Source: Trichomonas vaginalis G3
Lineage: Eukaryota; Parabasalia; Trichomonadida; Trichomonadidae
DNA length: 36,719 nucleotides
NCBI RefSeq assembly: GCF_026262505.1
Contig: NC_067206.1
Span: 8,474,878 to 8,511,596, forward strand
Direction of reading: 5' to 3'
Part shown: in pieces, positions 7,295-17,926 of the stretch
Numbering within the stretch: the first letter of the stretch is position 1
Layout: every line of letters begins with the position of its first letter
Notes under the pieces: generated by a model
Database searches by the model: none
What the model was told of the DNA's origin: nothing
What the model saw: the letters and a program-made list of their open reading frames with translations, nothing else
Translations under genes and position numbers: made by a program

Positions 7295-8353
7295 TTATTC
7301 AAATTTTGCTAAAACCCATTCCTCTTTGATATATAACTCCCATTTTTGCATTTCTGGCTCGTACCAAAATTTTGAAACTTCGAATAATTCGTTAGGAGTG
7401 TAATTACTATTCGTTTTTGGATTAATATCGAGAGATAAATGTGGTGTATTGTTGTATTTTTCAATGAACTGCTGAACTGAGTCCTTGATTTGTTGAATAT
7501 CATCCAACTCGTCTGGCAAAAACTTTTCTAAGCTTGGCCACAGGCGCTCCACCTTGCCGTTCTGTCTTGGCATATACGGCAAGGTGTGCTTCCAAACTAT
7601 TCCGTTTTCCTGCATAACCTGGCCGAATTCACCGCGGTTTTCACCGCCGTTATCGGTCCAGATGCAGTAAGGGATAAACTCCTCTAAAAGTTTTCTTAAA
7701 ATATTCGCTGTTGAGTTGGAAGACTTGTTTTTCAATAATTTAGTTTTGAGAACTTTACGTGTCATATCATTCAATATGGCAAAGAATGGAAAAGAAACAT
7801 TACCGTGAAGGTAATGAATATCGCAGTGCCATATCAAATTCTTTGATATGGCACGATATTTGGTAGGTGGATCTGCTGGTTTGTAATCTCTTTTTGAAGA
7901 TAAACCTGATTCCATCATAAATTTTTCCACTTGATGAGGCTTTATTTTTTGTAAATTGTCAAAAATTTGATCTTTTGTCAAATCTTCTATATTTTCAAAT
8001 TCTTTTGCAATTTCTTCTTTTTCTTTCTCACAATCGGGATTTTGAACAATATTTTGAAACCTTTTAATCAATAAATAAGTTTTTGAAATTCCTCCTTTAT
8101 ATTGTGAAACACAAGAATTAATTAATTGTTTTTGTTCAAATGTTGGTGGATTTGGTTTTCTGCCGCGACTAACTTTTGGTAATTCGATTTCTTGAAGTTG
8201 AAATGCTCTTCTTATTGTATTTTCGGCAACATTCAATTTAATTTTACCATTTTCCAATTCAACTTCCTTTCCCACACTTTTGTAATATTCATCTTCTATT
8301 CTTCTTTTAGCTTCAAATAGCCATTCTCTGTTTATAGATTTGGCAGTAGTCAT
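7295..8353 (-). CDS. DD34E rve-type transposase, 352 aa, copy 1
   Basis: Predicted to cut and join the transposon ends in the nucleus. Domains, in the 353-aa numbering of copy 2: residues 1-100 hold two helix-turn-helix-like stretches (NTIRRAFQLQEIELP and TFEQKQLINSCVSQY) for binding the arms. Residues 100-165 are a charged linker. Residues 170-330 are the RNase-H-fold core with IWHCDIHYL (D179), CIWTDNGGEN (D235) and RQNGKVERLW (E270). Thirty-four residues lie between the last two acids, as in IS481/IS3 and retroviral-type integrases. No zinc finger or chromodomain is seen. The ATG at 8353 is the first in frame and has an initiator-like TCACA 20 nt upstream. The stop is TAA. Copy 1 lacks one residue relative to the others (IEDEYY for IEEGEYY, about residue 21), probably harmless. 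It is the only intact gene type in the unit and sits alone between the 453-bp arms. Confidence 0.88.
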   Translation of the reverse strand: MTTAKSINREWLFEAKRRIEDEYYKSVGKEVELENGKIKLNVAENTIRRAFQLQEIELPKVSRGRKPNPPTFEQKQLINSCVSQYKGGISKTYLLIKRFQNIVQNPDCEKEKEEIAKEFENIEDLTKDQIFDNLQKIKPHQVEKFMMESGLSSKRDYKPADPPTKYRAISKNLIWHCDIHYLHGNVSFPFFAILNDMTRKVLKTKLLKNKSSNSTANILRKLLEEFIPYCIWTDNGGENRGEFGQVMQENGIVWKHTLPYMPRQNGKVERLWPSLEKFLPDELDDIQQIKDSVQQFIEKYNNTPHLSLDINPKTNSNYTPNELFEVSKFWYEPEMQKWELYIKEEWVLAKFE

Positions 8354-8370
8354 AAAAGTGGTCCTTCTTT

Positions 8371-8375
8371 TGTGA
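8371..8375 (-). promoter_or_regulatory. Trichomonad-type initiator (TCACA) of transposase, copy 1
   Basis: On the minus strand TCACA lies with its A(+1) at 8373, giving a 20-nt leader before the ATG at 8353. Trichomonad protein genes characteristically use a TCA-Y-W initiator a few to about twenty bases from the ATG. A five-base match is weak by itself. The other copies have it at 17393-17397, 26417-26421 and 35566-35570. Confidence 0.4.
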
Positions 8376-8451
8376 TAAGATTCAAATTTGAATGTGGATG
8401 ATAAATAAAAATCAAAAATAATTGTTATAATTTAAATGAAGAAGTAATTTA

Positions 8452-8904
8452 AAACGATTTTATTTATGATCAAATTTTATATATTTTTTTGGATCAAATC
8501 CATTTTAATAGAATTTATATACTATTCATCTATTAGTAAACACTACCGTATATTATTTTTAAGCTATCTTATTTTTTGAAATTTTATTCAAATCTTTGGT
8601 CGCAAGAAGAATTGCATGATAAATAAAAACATTTAATCAAAGTCAATTTTATTTTTCATATTCAAATGGACTGAGTGTTAACATTTAACATTTTTTGCTA
8701 ATTGTCGTCAAAAATTAGGCGTAAAGCAAAAATTGATATTTCATATGGTTTTATGATAGATAAGCATTATATTCCCACTCATTATATTCGTAAATTTTGA
8801 GGTTTATCCTTCGCTTTTAAGATCATTGAATTTGATTTTTATATAAAATAGTTATATATTAGAAAATAATATGAGTTTATGTGATATTATTTTTCAGAAG
8901 ATTT
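8452..8904 (-). repeat. Right terminal inverted repeat, transposon copy 1
   Basis: 453 bp, partner of 6819-7271. It starts about 100 bp upstream of the transposase ATG, so the promoter probably lies between arm and gene or in the arm itself. Confidence 0.9.
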
Positions 8905-9143
8905 CATTCTATATGCCTATGAAAAGTACTCTCAAAACTAACTTTTTCCTAATTATAATTAAATCTAGAATATTGTATTATGCTTAGTGTTATTTCATTT
9001 TTCTCATTCAATTTAGAATTTACAAATGTCAAAAATTGAGAGCTGTCTTTTGATGAATTTCTGTTTATTACATAGCATTAATAAAAAAATCATTTGTTCT
9101 GATTAATATTTATCCAATAATAATATATATTCATTTTTGAATT
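8905..9143. other. AT-rich junction between transposon and next unit, copy 1
   Basis: No gene is seen. It holds the right copy of block B and runs without a visible seam into the next unit, whose first bases form a small hairpin (AGCTTTTTTAAAGCT). Nothing marks an insertion or ligation scar, so the original end points of the repeat unit cannot be told. Equivalent stretches are 17927-18167, 26952-27192 and 36101-36341. Confidence 0.6.
9044..9066 (-). repeat. Inverted block B, right copy, unit 1
   Basis: Partner of 6665-6689. Copy 1 alone lacks two bases here, so the others are likely ancestral. It lies 139 bp outside the right transposon arm, about the same distance as on the left. Confidence 0.8.
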
Positions 9144-9275
9144 TAATTAGCTTTTTTAAAGCTTAATATTTAATAATATTATTATTCAACATTCTTAATA
9201 AAATAAGATATATGCTTTATGTCTAATATATGTTTTGTAGAAATTTCGAGGAAATATCAAGGTTTCAACATCACT

Positions 9276-9506
9276 TCACTTCCACCATTTCGTCTTACGA
9301 AAGTTTAATTGTATGATTAAATACTTGGGCCATTCTAATATTTCATCTTTTTGAAATCGATTTTGCTCAATAGGATATGTATTAAAATATTTTTCCAATG
9401 CATCCAATAAATTATCCGTGCCATTTATTGATATATCAAGAAAGTCGTTTTGTTTTGTTTCTATCGGGGTAATACGATGTGAAAAGTGACAAAAATATAC
9501 TATGAT
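9276..9506 (-). pseudogene. Ubiquitin-specific protease fragment, copy 2
   Basis: Same sequence as the fragment at 133-363, in the same place relative to the unit. No catalytic Cys or His box is present. It lies 3 kb beyond the left arm of the older inverted repeat in copy 1 (6256-6278), so the pair brackets the transposon of copy 1. Confidence 0.55.
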
Positions 9507-9525
9507 TTATATTTCATTGTATAAT

Positions 9526-9644
9526 AAAGTCGAGAAGGGAGTCCTAACCTTAAGAAAGGGCTCTCTTCTCGACTTTCTGCTGCAATCTCACTCGAATTGC
9601 GCGTATATACTGCTTCTTTCATTAGAAGTAGTATATACGCGCAA
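9526..9644. repeat. Two long hairpins opening the hairpin island, copy 2
   Basis: Same two stems and linker as at 383-501. The two-base deletion that marks this copy lies just downstream, outside the stems. Confidence 0.85.
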
Positions 9645-9827
9645 CAATATGCCATGGCAAGTGCACTTGTCCACTTTTAATGTTTCTCAAATGCAATGCG
9701 GGAAGGAGTGGCAATATAGTACTTGGGTAGTTGTGGAGTTATGTGTTAGGAGAGGGAACAGGACAAATTTGCCACACGGCACTTTTTTTTAAAAAAAATT
9801 AATGGAGCGGAGCGATACTCTGCTGCA

Positions 9828-10484
9828 GGAGCCCCAAGGCTCCCAATCATTACGAAAGGGAGCCTCAGGGCTCCTGAGAATCCATCAGCAGAGGCCTTTT
9901 CATTTGGCCTCTGCTGATCAAAGATTCGGCGAAGCCATTCTTCGTCTCAGGAGCCCCAAGGCTCCCAATCATTACGAAAGGGAGCCTCAGGGCTCCTGAG
10001 AATCCATCAGTAGAGGCCTTTTCATTTGGCCTCTGCTGATCAAAGATTCGGCGAAGCCATTCTTCGTCTCAGGAGCCCCAAGGCTCCCAATCATTACGAA
10101 AGGGAGCCTCAGGGCTCCTGAGAATCCATCAGTAGAGGCCTTTTCATTTGGCCTCTGCTGATCAAAGATTCGGCGAAGCCATTCTTCGTCTCAGGAGCCC
10201 CAAGGCTCCCAATCATTACGAAAGGGAGCCTCAGGGCTCCTGAGAATCCATCAGTAGAGGCCTTTTCATTTGGCCTCTGCTGATCAAAGATTCGGCGAAG
10301 CCATTCTTCGTCTCAGGAGCCCCAAGGCTCCCAATCATTACGAAAGGGAGCCTCAGGGCTCCTGAGAATCCATCAGTAGAGGCCTTTTCATTTGGCCTCT
10401 GCTGATCAAAGATTCGGCGAAGCCATTCTTCGTCTCAGGAGCCCCAAGGCTCCCAATCATTACGAAAGGGAGCCTCAGGGCTCC
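9828..10484. repeat. GC-rich 122-bp minisatellite, 6 main hairpins, copy 2
   Basis: H1 starts at 9828, 9950, 10072, 10194, 10316 and 10438. The variable H2 stem base runs C T T T T. Otherwise the three-hairpin period is as at 687-1465. Confidence 0.97.
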
Positions 10485-10493
10485 TGAGAAACC

Positions 10494-10788
10494 TCTTTGA
10501 GAAGGTTTTCTTTAAGAAAACCTTCTCAAAGATGATTGTCAGCATTCACTCAAAATCTACCAAGAGTTTCAAAGTTTCAAATCTATCTGAAATGAAGCTT
10601 TGAATCTCTTGTATATCTAATTGTAGAGGTACCTTTTCAAAATGTCTTCTATTGATTAAATTTAATCAGTAAAAGTCATTTTGAAAAGGTACATCTCTAT
10701 AATTGCTATTGAGCATTCACTCTTGGAACCTTGGAGCTCTTGTGTAGTGCATGAAAACTCCAAGATTCTAGAATAAAACATATATCAT
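10494..10788. repeat. Four further hairpins closing the island, copy 2
   Basis: Same four stems and the same doubled AGCATTCACTC linker as at 1475-1769. Confidence 0.88.
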
Positions 10789-10875
10789 AGACATAATTTC
10801 TTCAAATATAATTTAAGGTTATTTTTTAAAAAATTAGAACAGCGTAATTTAAGGTTATTGAAAAGTGACACTTGA

Positions 10876-11223
10876 CAAATTTATCCCGCACTCTTCAAAA
10901 ATAAGGAAATTTTGATAAATATCCTCATCGCTATTATCATAAAAGATTCAATATCCCTTTCGATATTTAATGACAAATTTGAAAAGGTGTTTGAAATTCT
11001 TTCGGATTTTGTTGAATTTAACCCAAAATTTATTATTAATTGTTTACAAGAAATTTTATTTAACTCTTCTTGTAAAGAAAACTTTGCCAATATTTTGAAT
11101 GCATTTGAAAATTCCGAGCTTAGAATATATTTGGATGAATGCGAAGATGAAATCGATCCTGAAATTTTTGACTCTCTCAAAAATATGTATTCAATTTTAA
11201 ATGAATCTAATTCTCATCAATAA
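10876..11223 (+). pseudogene. Coding fragment, helical C-terminal piece, copy 2
   Basis: Same frame and translation as the fragment at 1857-2204. No ATG start is present in the frame. Confidence 0.4.
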
Positions 11224-11754
11224 TAACATATGAATAAAAAATAAATGGATTTAATTTTTTTTATCAGTTTCAATAGATTACAGTTATTTTTATTTTCTAC
11301 AATATCTCATTACCAAATCGTTTTAACTCTTTGTATATCAAAGAATAATAATAAGTGACCTGTAATAACCATACTCATAATGGATTAGACCTCAAATTAT
11401 TTAAAATGTCAATTCAATATTATTAAATTACAATTTCTTTTATTCTAATAGATTTTAACTAGCCAATCATGATTACAAATATTGTAGCCTTCATTAACTC
11501 ATAATATCGAAGAATATAACTTATATTCATGGACAATTTGTGATTAATTTCCAATAATATATAAAACCGACTCAAATTAATCATGTTGGCATTAGCGCGC
11601 ATCGATGCTCAATCTACCTGTAGTATTATAAGCTTATATTCCTATTTTTCAGCATTAAAATTGTGAATTACGTAATTTTGTCATAGTTTTACGTAATTTT
11701 AATTTTTTTTGATAAGAAAAAAATGACTTTAAGAAAAAACGAGATCACTCATAA

Positions 11755-12289
11755 TCTTTTTCTCAGAAAACTGCAGAGTATACAACAAATGTACTCAAAC
11801 GTGCATTAAGCACAATACCTGGTCCCCATTTCGCTCTATGGACCGATAATGGTACAAAAAATAAAGAAAAATTGCAAAAACGTTCCCACTTTTTGAGAGG
11901 GATGTTTTGCAAAATAATTTTATGGACATCTCTGGAAAGTTTCATTTCAGTTTGATAATATATCCAACACCTATATAGAAGAGCCTTGCTGATTTGACCT
12001 GAAAGAGCGAAAGTTAGTTTTTTGATTTGAAAACCCTGCAATTTAATATTGTTAAGGACTCAATGTAGAAATATGATATAATATCATGTAGAGATCAATC
12101 ATCTTCCAAAAATCTTCTATGTATGAAAGAAAAAAATTTGCAAAACGTACCTCTCAAGAAGTGGGAACGTTTTGCACACTCTCGAAAATAAAACACAATT
12201 TCATTAATTATTATGCGAAAGGGGAATTGAACATATTTTTATTCAACCAGATAATCCTCAGGCCAACAGATTTCGCAAAGAGAATTTCC
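11755..12289 (+). pseudogene. Fossil rve-type integrase core, interrupted by a MITE, copy 2
   Basis: Same broken relic as at 2736-3270, with the foldback element at 11873-12176 inside it. Confidence 0.5.
11873..12176. mobile_element. 304-bp foldback MITE, copy 2
   Basis: Same arms and interior as at 2854-3157. Confidence 0.65.
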
Positions 12290-12465
12290 CCAAACAGTAA
12301 GATTTTTCAAAAAAAAGAAATATAATGCGAAGAATTAAGATTAATCACCGAAAAAACAACTGATTTTACTTACTTTAATGATTTTGAAGATATGCAAATT
12401 ATCAGGAAGAAAGCTCAATATAACAAATAAAATAATATTCTAATTTGCAAGAATGGGTTTAATGA

Positions 12466-12714
12466 CTACGCACAAATACATAGCCTCATACATATCAACA
12501 AAGGTCTTGGGTCTCCGAGGTTCTCAATTTCATCAGAAACCGCTATATGATAACCAAGCTTACTCAGATCTACACATAAATACATAGCCTCATACATATC
12601 AACAAAGGTCTCTCTACTCTTAAGTTCCAATTCCCAAAATTTTATTTTTATATTTATTGGCAAAAGGTAAAAGTTCCAAATTATCGTATCGTTAATTTTT
12701 AATTTGCTTTCAAA
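12466..12714 (-). pseudogene. Unidentified coding fragment with internal duplication, copy 2
   Basis: Same frame and same 34-bp duplication (12474-12507, 12578-12611) as at 3447-3695. Confidence 0.35.
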
Positions 12715-13228
12715 TTATATTTTTTGTACTTACGTTCAATTTTTATTTTTAATAAATTATTTATATTAAAATTTCGAAATATTCATAAATACATTCAATT
12801 CATATAATAATAGTCAATATCATCGTTTTGAGAAGATCAGATCCTACACAAAAACCATGGAGAGGATTGTATTTTCAATGTATGCCTCTGGTCGAGCACT
12901 AAAAGCAAAAGCTAGACAGTTTTTAACCTGTATAATAAAAATGTATCATATATCTTTTTGGAAAATAAAAACAAATTTTTATTTATTCAATATTATATAA
13001 AAAGGTGTTGATATTGCAGGTTTTTCAGTATGTTTTCCATCCCAATAAAACTCAATATTAATCGATATATCTGAAAAATACGAGGTGTCAAAGTGGTGAA
13101 TTTCACCTCACTTCGTTTTGCTCCATTAAATTGACTCAATTTCATCCCTTTGCTGAGAATTTTTGTATTTGGAGGATAATAATCTAAATAATTCGAAATA
13201 TTTGTTACAATAACTATCAGTGCTTGAT

Positions 13229-14567
13229 TTAATGTTTGAATTTGATTGCTTCAAATTGCGCAATTTTAAGTAATTCGGCGTCAGATGTTAATTTTTTGCA
13301 AGAAGAATTAAATATATATGTGGGATTTGGTATTGCGTTTGATGTTTTGTTTGTTAATTCGTTGGATAAGGCTTTATCTGGGTTCCACGGATGAATACCA
13401 TACTGATGCATTGACTTAATCACAAGCATCAATTAAAATTCTTACAATTTTTAACCTTGGTTTTGGGGTATTTGATAAATTATCTTGCTCATATGTGTAA
13501 AGCGGAACATATTTTAACCTGTTATTCTTTGATCTCAAAGATGCTGCACATCCTACATCAAATAACTGGAGAACTACTGTGCAGTAAGCTGGAAATGTCA
13601 AGAGTTCAATTCTGAAGAGACTCAAAAGTTTGCAAGTAAAATAACTTACTCGGCTGATATGATTATCACCGAATACGATATTATGCTGAGCTGCTGTGAT
13701 AGCATCAAGACTTGAGCGATATCTCTGGATTTCGATAATAAAAGTTAAATTAAAGATATCCCATATCTTCTTTGTCATCCATCCATAAGATTGTCCTGTA
13801 AGGAATGCTCTCACGGAGCGGAGTTCCTGTGAACAATTTTATATTCCTGGAACAATAATAAATGGTTTCATCCGGTATCCTTCAGAATTATATGGGAAGA
13901 TACTAGTAACAAGCACAAATTCATGCTCTTCTTTGGTTAAAGGAGGGTTGCTTTCAGTGCAGATAACTTTGTAACGCTTTGATGAAGCAGAGATGTTTCA
14001 TAAATACTCCACTTATTCCATGGATCAATTCCTGCCGTATACTGAAATTAATGTAAGAAGTTAGCAACTGTTGCTGTGTTACAGTACTTTGCTCGTTTTT
14101 CCTCATTTTCTTTTGAGCTTTTGATCTCAATGTTGAGATCAGAGCAAACTCTGTTTAACCATGATCTTGAGGGGAGATATACTTCTAGCGAAGTAAACAA
14201 TTCTTTTTCCTCTTGTTGGAAATTCGTCTGGATGAACAAGGCCAGCTAGATATAAAGCTCTGCTGTATCTATACTCCAGTAATTCGTAGGCAATCTGATA
14301 AGCTTCGATTACCTTTTCACATGCAAGACCTTTTGCTCTTTGATTGATTTCACCATAAAAATCAAGTAATTCGACCTCTGAAAGATACGATGGTTCTCCA
14401 CCATTACATGTGGTTGTCCATACATTTTCCGCAATTGTATGTCGCAACTCTGCAGTTATTGAATCATCGCGTTCCATGTGAAATTCATCTTTGTTATCAG
14501 TGTAGCACTTTTTGTTTAGTCTTCTTTTGAAGATTTTACGTTGAATACGAGACAAAACTGCTTTTTC
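13229..14567 (-). pseudogene. Broken pogo/Tigger-like (DDE_1) transposase, copy 2
   Basis: Same landmarks and the same frame changes as at 4210-5548, so the gene was already broken before the tandem amplification. Confidence 0.8.
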
Positions 14568-15837
14568 TCAATGAAGTTTACATTTGGCTTTAATGTAATT
14601 AAGACTTTTCATGTCACTTTTTGTAAAGTTCATTTTCGGTACGGAACAAATGCATATATTAATGCATTAATTCTAAATGTAATAAATTTTGTATCTTTGA
14701 AAATTTCAAAGTTAAAAAAAATTGGACTAATATTATTCGTCTTCAAATGTACTATGCAAATTAAAGTTTTTGGGCTATGGATTCTGTGGGATAAGATTAT
14801 TGAAATTTTGGATGTTCCTCGAATTGGCCAGAGATTCGAGTGTCAATGCCTTGTTCCATAACATAGTAATTGTGTTTGTGACTGAGCATATTTTTTTCTA
14901 AAATATAGAGATTAAAATTGTAAAAATCTTCATTTAAGGAGTTCCTGTTAAATGATTGTGACTTGATTATATTTGTGTCGTTTTTGGTAGTCTCTTTATT
15001 CGATTTTGATGAATTTATGTTCGAAATTCGGTATTTAACTAATAAGATTCAGAGTAAAACACTGGAAATCGGATATTCTCTATGCCAATGAACTGGACAA
15101 TCTGTGTGTTTGGGAGGTGAAATTCCAAATTTTTTTGAAATCCCGAAAATGAAGATCAACCCTTTATTTTTGATTAAGATATTTTACAATTTCAGATTTT
15201 TTTGAATACTTTTGATTCGGTTTTGTTAAAAGCATATCAGCTAACTTGTTTTAAAAATCACATATTTTTATGTGGTAAGACGAAATGATGGAAGTGAGGC
15301 ATATCTCAATATTTTCACCAGATCTTCAGGCATTTAGCATGGATATATAATTGTTATCATGATTTGTATTTAGTAATATTATTTAATCCAACTTATCAAA
15401 GCTAAACAAGATAAGAAATGCGTTTTAATTTTTTTTTCAAACAAAATTGAACAAAAAATACACTTAGAAGATATATTTCTTTAAGTTATTTATAGTAATG
15501 GAAATAATATGGTATATCTATCATTAACATATAAGCAGATCATACCTCTCTTGTGCCATGCAATTATGAATTAAGAATTTTGTAAATTCAACTGTATATA
15601 ATAATCTTTTAATTGAAAAACATCATCAGACCAAGAGATGTTAATCATGTGCATCTAATATAATTGTTTTTGTCTAGTGTTGAAAACAGAAATTCATCAA
15701 AAGTGACACCTCAGAAAAGCTATAATATTGAATTTTTGGAACTTTTGATAGAGCACGTTTTTAAATATTAATTAAAGTAAATGTATATTTTGTAAAGATT
15801 CTTTTTAATAAAAAATAAAATTTTGAAGAAGAACACA

Positions 15838-16290
15838 AAATCTTCTGAAAAATAATATCACATAAACTCATATTATTTTCTAATATATAACTATTTTATA
15901 TAAAAATCAAATTCAATGATCTTAAAAGCGAAGGATAAACCTCAAAATTTACGAATATAATGAGTGGGAATATAATGCTTATCTATCATAAAACCATATG
16001 AAATATCAATTTTTGCTTTACGCCTAATTTTTGACGACAATTAGCAAAAAATGTTAAATGTTAACACTCAGTCCATTTGAATATGAAAAATAAAATTGAC
16101 TTTGATTAAATGTTTTTATTTATCATGCAATTCTTCTTGCGACCAAAGATTTGAATAAAATTTCAAAAAATAAGATAGCTTAAAAATAATATACGGTAGT
16201 GTTTACTAATAGATGAATAGTATATAAATTCTATTAAAATGGATTTGATCCAAAAAGATATATAAAATTTGATCATAAATAAAATTGTTT
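15838..16290 (+). repeat. Left terminal inverted repeat, transposon copy 2
   Basis: 453 bp, identical in extent to 6819-7271. Confidence 0.9.
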
Positions 16291-16313
16291 AGAAGTCATT
16301 TAAAATGATGTAA

Positions 16314-17375
16314 TTATTCAAATTTTGCTAAAACCCATTCCTCTTTGATATATAACTCCCATTTTTGCATTTCTGGCTCGTACCAAAATTTTGAAACTTC
16401 GAATAATTCGTTAGGAGTGTAATTACTATTCGTTTTTGGATTAATATCGAGAGATAAATGTGGTGTATTGTTGTATTTTTCAATGAACTGCTGAACTGAG
16501 TCCTTGATTTGTTGAATATCATCCAACTCGTCTGGCAAAAACTTTTCTAAGCTTGGCCACAGGCGCTCCACCTTGCCGTTCTGTCTTGGCATATACGGCA
16601 AGGTGTGCTTCCAAACTATTCCGTTTTCCTGCATAACCTGGCCGAATTCACCGCGGTTTTCACCGCCGTTATCGGTCCAGATGCAGTAAGGGATAAACTC
16701 CTCTAAAAGTTTTCTTAAAATATTCGCTGTTGAGTTGGAAGACTTGTTTTTCAATAATTTAGTTTTGAGAACTTTACGTGTCATATCATTCAATATGGCA
16801 AAGAATGGAAAAGAAACATTACCGTGAAGGTAATGAATATCGCAGTGCCATATCAAATTCTTTGATATGGCACGATATTTGGTAGGTGGATCTGCTGGTT
16901 TGTAATCTCTTTTTGAAGATAAACCTGATTCCATCATAAATTTTTCCACTTGATGAGGCTTTATTTTTTGTAAATTGTCAAAAATTTGATCTTTTGTCAA
17001 ATCTTCTATATTTTCAAATTCTTTTGCAATTTCTTCTTTTTCTTTCTCACAATCGGGATTTTGAACAATATTTTGAAACCTTTTAATCAATAAATAAGTT
17101 TTTGAAATTCCTCCTTTATATTGTGAAACACAAGAATTAATTAATTGTTTTTGTTCAAATGTTGGTGGATTTGGTTTTCTGCCGCGACTAACTTTTGGTA
17201 ATTCGATTTCTTGAAGTTGAAATGCTCTTCTTATTGTATTTTCGGCAACATTCAATTTAATTTTACCATTTTCCAATTCAACTTCCTTTCCCACACTTTT
17301 GTAATATTCACCTTCTTCTATTCTTCTTTTAGCTTCAAATAGCCATTCTCTGTTTATAGATTTGGCAGTAGTCAT
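16314..17375 (-). CDS. DD34E rve-type transposase, 353 aa, copy 2
   Basis: Full-length frame with D179, D235 and E270, the reference for the numbering used in copy 1. It reads EEGEYY at residues 20-25, as copies 3 and 4 do. It starts at an ATG at 17375 and ends in TAA 23 bp before the left arm. It looks whole. Confidence 0.9.
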   Translation of the reverse strand: MTTAKSINREWLFEAKRRIEEGEYYKSVGKEVELENGKIKLNVAENTIRRAFQLQEIELPKVSRGRKPNPPTFEQKQLINSCVSQYKGGISKTYLLIKRFQNIVQNPDCEKEKEEIAKEFENIEDLTKDQIFDNLQKIKPHQVEKFMMESGLSSKRDYKPADPPTKYRAISKNLIWHCDIHYLHGNVSFPFFAILNDMTRKVLKTKLLKNKSSNSTANILRKLLEEFIPYCIWTDNGGENRGEFGQVMQENGIVWKHTLPYMPRQNGKVERLWPSLEKFLPDELDDIQQIKDSVQQFIEKYNNTPHLSLDINPKTNSNYTPNELFEVSKFWYEPEMQKWELYIKEEWVLAKFE

Positions 17376-17392
17376 AAAAGTGGTCCTTCTTT

Positions 17393-17397
17393 TGTGA
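17393..17397 (-). promoter_or_regulatory. Trichomonad-type initiator (TCACA) of transposase, copy 2
   Basis: Same TCACA, 20-nt leader before the ATG at 17375. Confidence 0.4.
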
Positions 17398-17473
17398 TAA
17401 GATTCAAATTTGAATGTGGATGATAAATAAAAATCAAAAATAATTGTTATAATTTAAATGAAGAAGTAATTTA

Positions 17474-17926
17474 AAACGATTTTATTTATGATCAAATTTT
17501 ATATATTTTTTTGGATCAAATCCATTTTAATAGAATTTATATACTATTCATCTATTAGTAAACACTACCGTATATTATTTTTAAGCTATCTTATTTTTTG
17601 AAATTTTATTCAAATCTTTGGTCGCAAGAAGAATTGCATGATAAATAAAAACATTTAATCAAAGTCAATTTTATTTTTCATATTCAAATGGACTGAGTGT
17701 TAACATTTAACATTTTTTGCTAATTGTCGTCAAAAATTAGGCGTAAAGCAAAAATTGATATTTCATATGGTTTTATGATAGATAAGCATTATATTCCCAC
17801 TCATTATATTCGTAAATTTTGAGGTTTATCCTTCGCTTTTAAGATCATTGAATTTGATTTTTATATAAAATAGTTATATATTAGAAAATAATATGAGTTT
17901 ATGTGATATTATTTTTCAGAAGATTT
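17474..17926 (-). repeat. Right terminal inverted repeat, transposon copy 2
   Basis: 453 bp, partner of 15838-16290. Confidence 0.9.

Larger units (their letters stand above)
6819..8904 (-). mobile_element. 2,086-bp IS481/IS3-like DD34E transposon with 453-bp TIRs, copy 1
   Basis: Two 453-bp inverted arms (6819-7271 and 8452-8904) enclose one transposase gene on the minus strand. I found only two mismatches between the arms, and both diverge abruptly from their flanks at AAATCTTCTGAAAAATAATA. The arms make up over 40% of the element, unusually long for a single-gene transposon. No target-site duplication is visible next to the arms (AGAACAC on the left, CATTCTA on the right). That may mean the true ends lie elsewhere or that the flanks have been rearranged. 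The near-identity of the arms implies a young insertion or conversion between arms. Prokaryotic IS481/IS3 and their eukaryotic relatives use this rve-type DDE fold; a Maverick/Polinton is not supported, because no polymerase, ATPase or capsid gene is present. Confidence 0.75.
1..9143. repeat. Tandem macrosatellite unit, copy 1 (9,143 bp)
   Basis: The sequence starting TAATTAGCTTTTTTAAAGCT at base 1 recurs at 9144, 18168, 27193 and 36342 in the same orientation, and everything between follows in the same order. Copy 1 differs from the others in having 7 copies of the main minisatellite hairpin, lacking three bases in the N-terminal part of the transposase gene, and lacking two bases inside the short inverted block near 9044. 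The start of the unit is arbitrary because it is set by the window edge. Near-identity over 9 kb means the amplification is recent or the copies are kept alike by conversion or unequal exchange. Confidence 0.98.
15838..17926 (-). mobile_element. DD34E transposon with 453-bp TIRs, copy 2
   Basis: Arms 15838-16290 and 17474-17926 around an open transposase gene at 16314-17375. It is 2,089 bp, three bases longer than in copy 1. Confidence 0.75.

Noticed and set aside
6819-8904. Maverick/Polinton or retroviral element
   Set aside because: Only an rve-type transposase is present. There is no DNA polymerase, packaging ATPase, protease, capsid or reverse transcriptase, and no chromodomain or zinc-binding HHCC motif.
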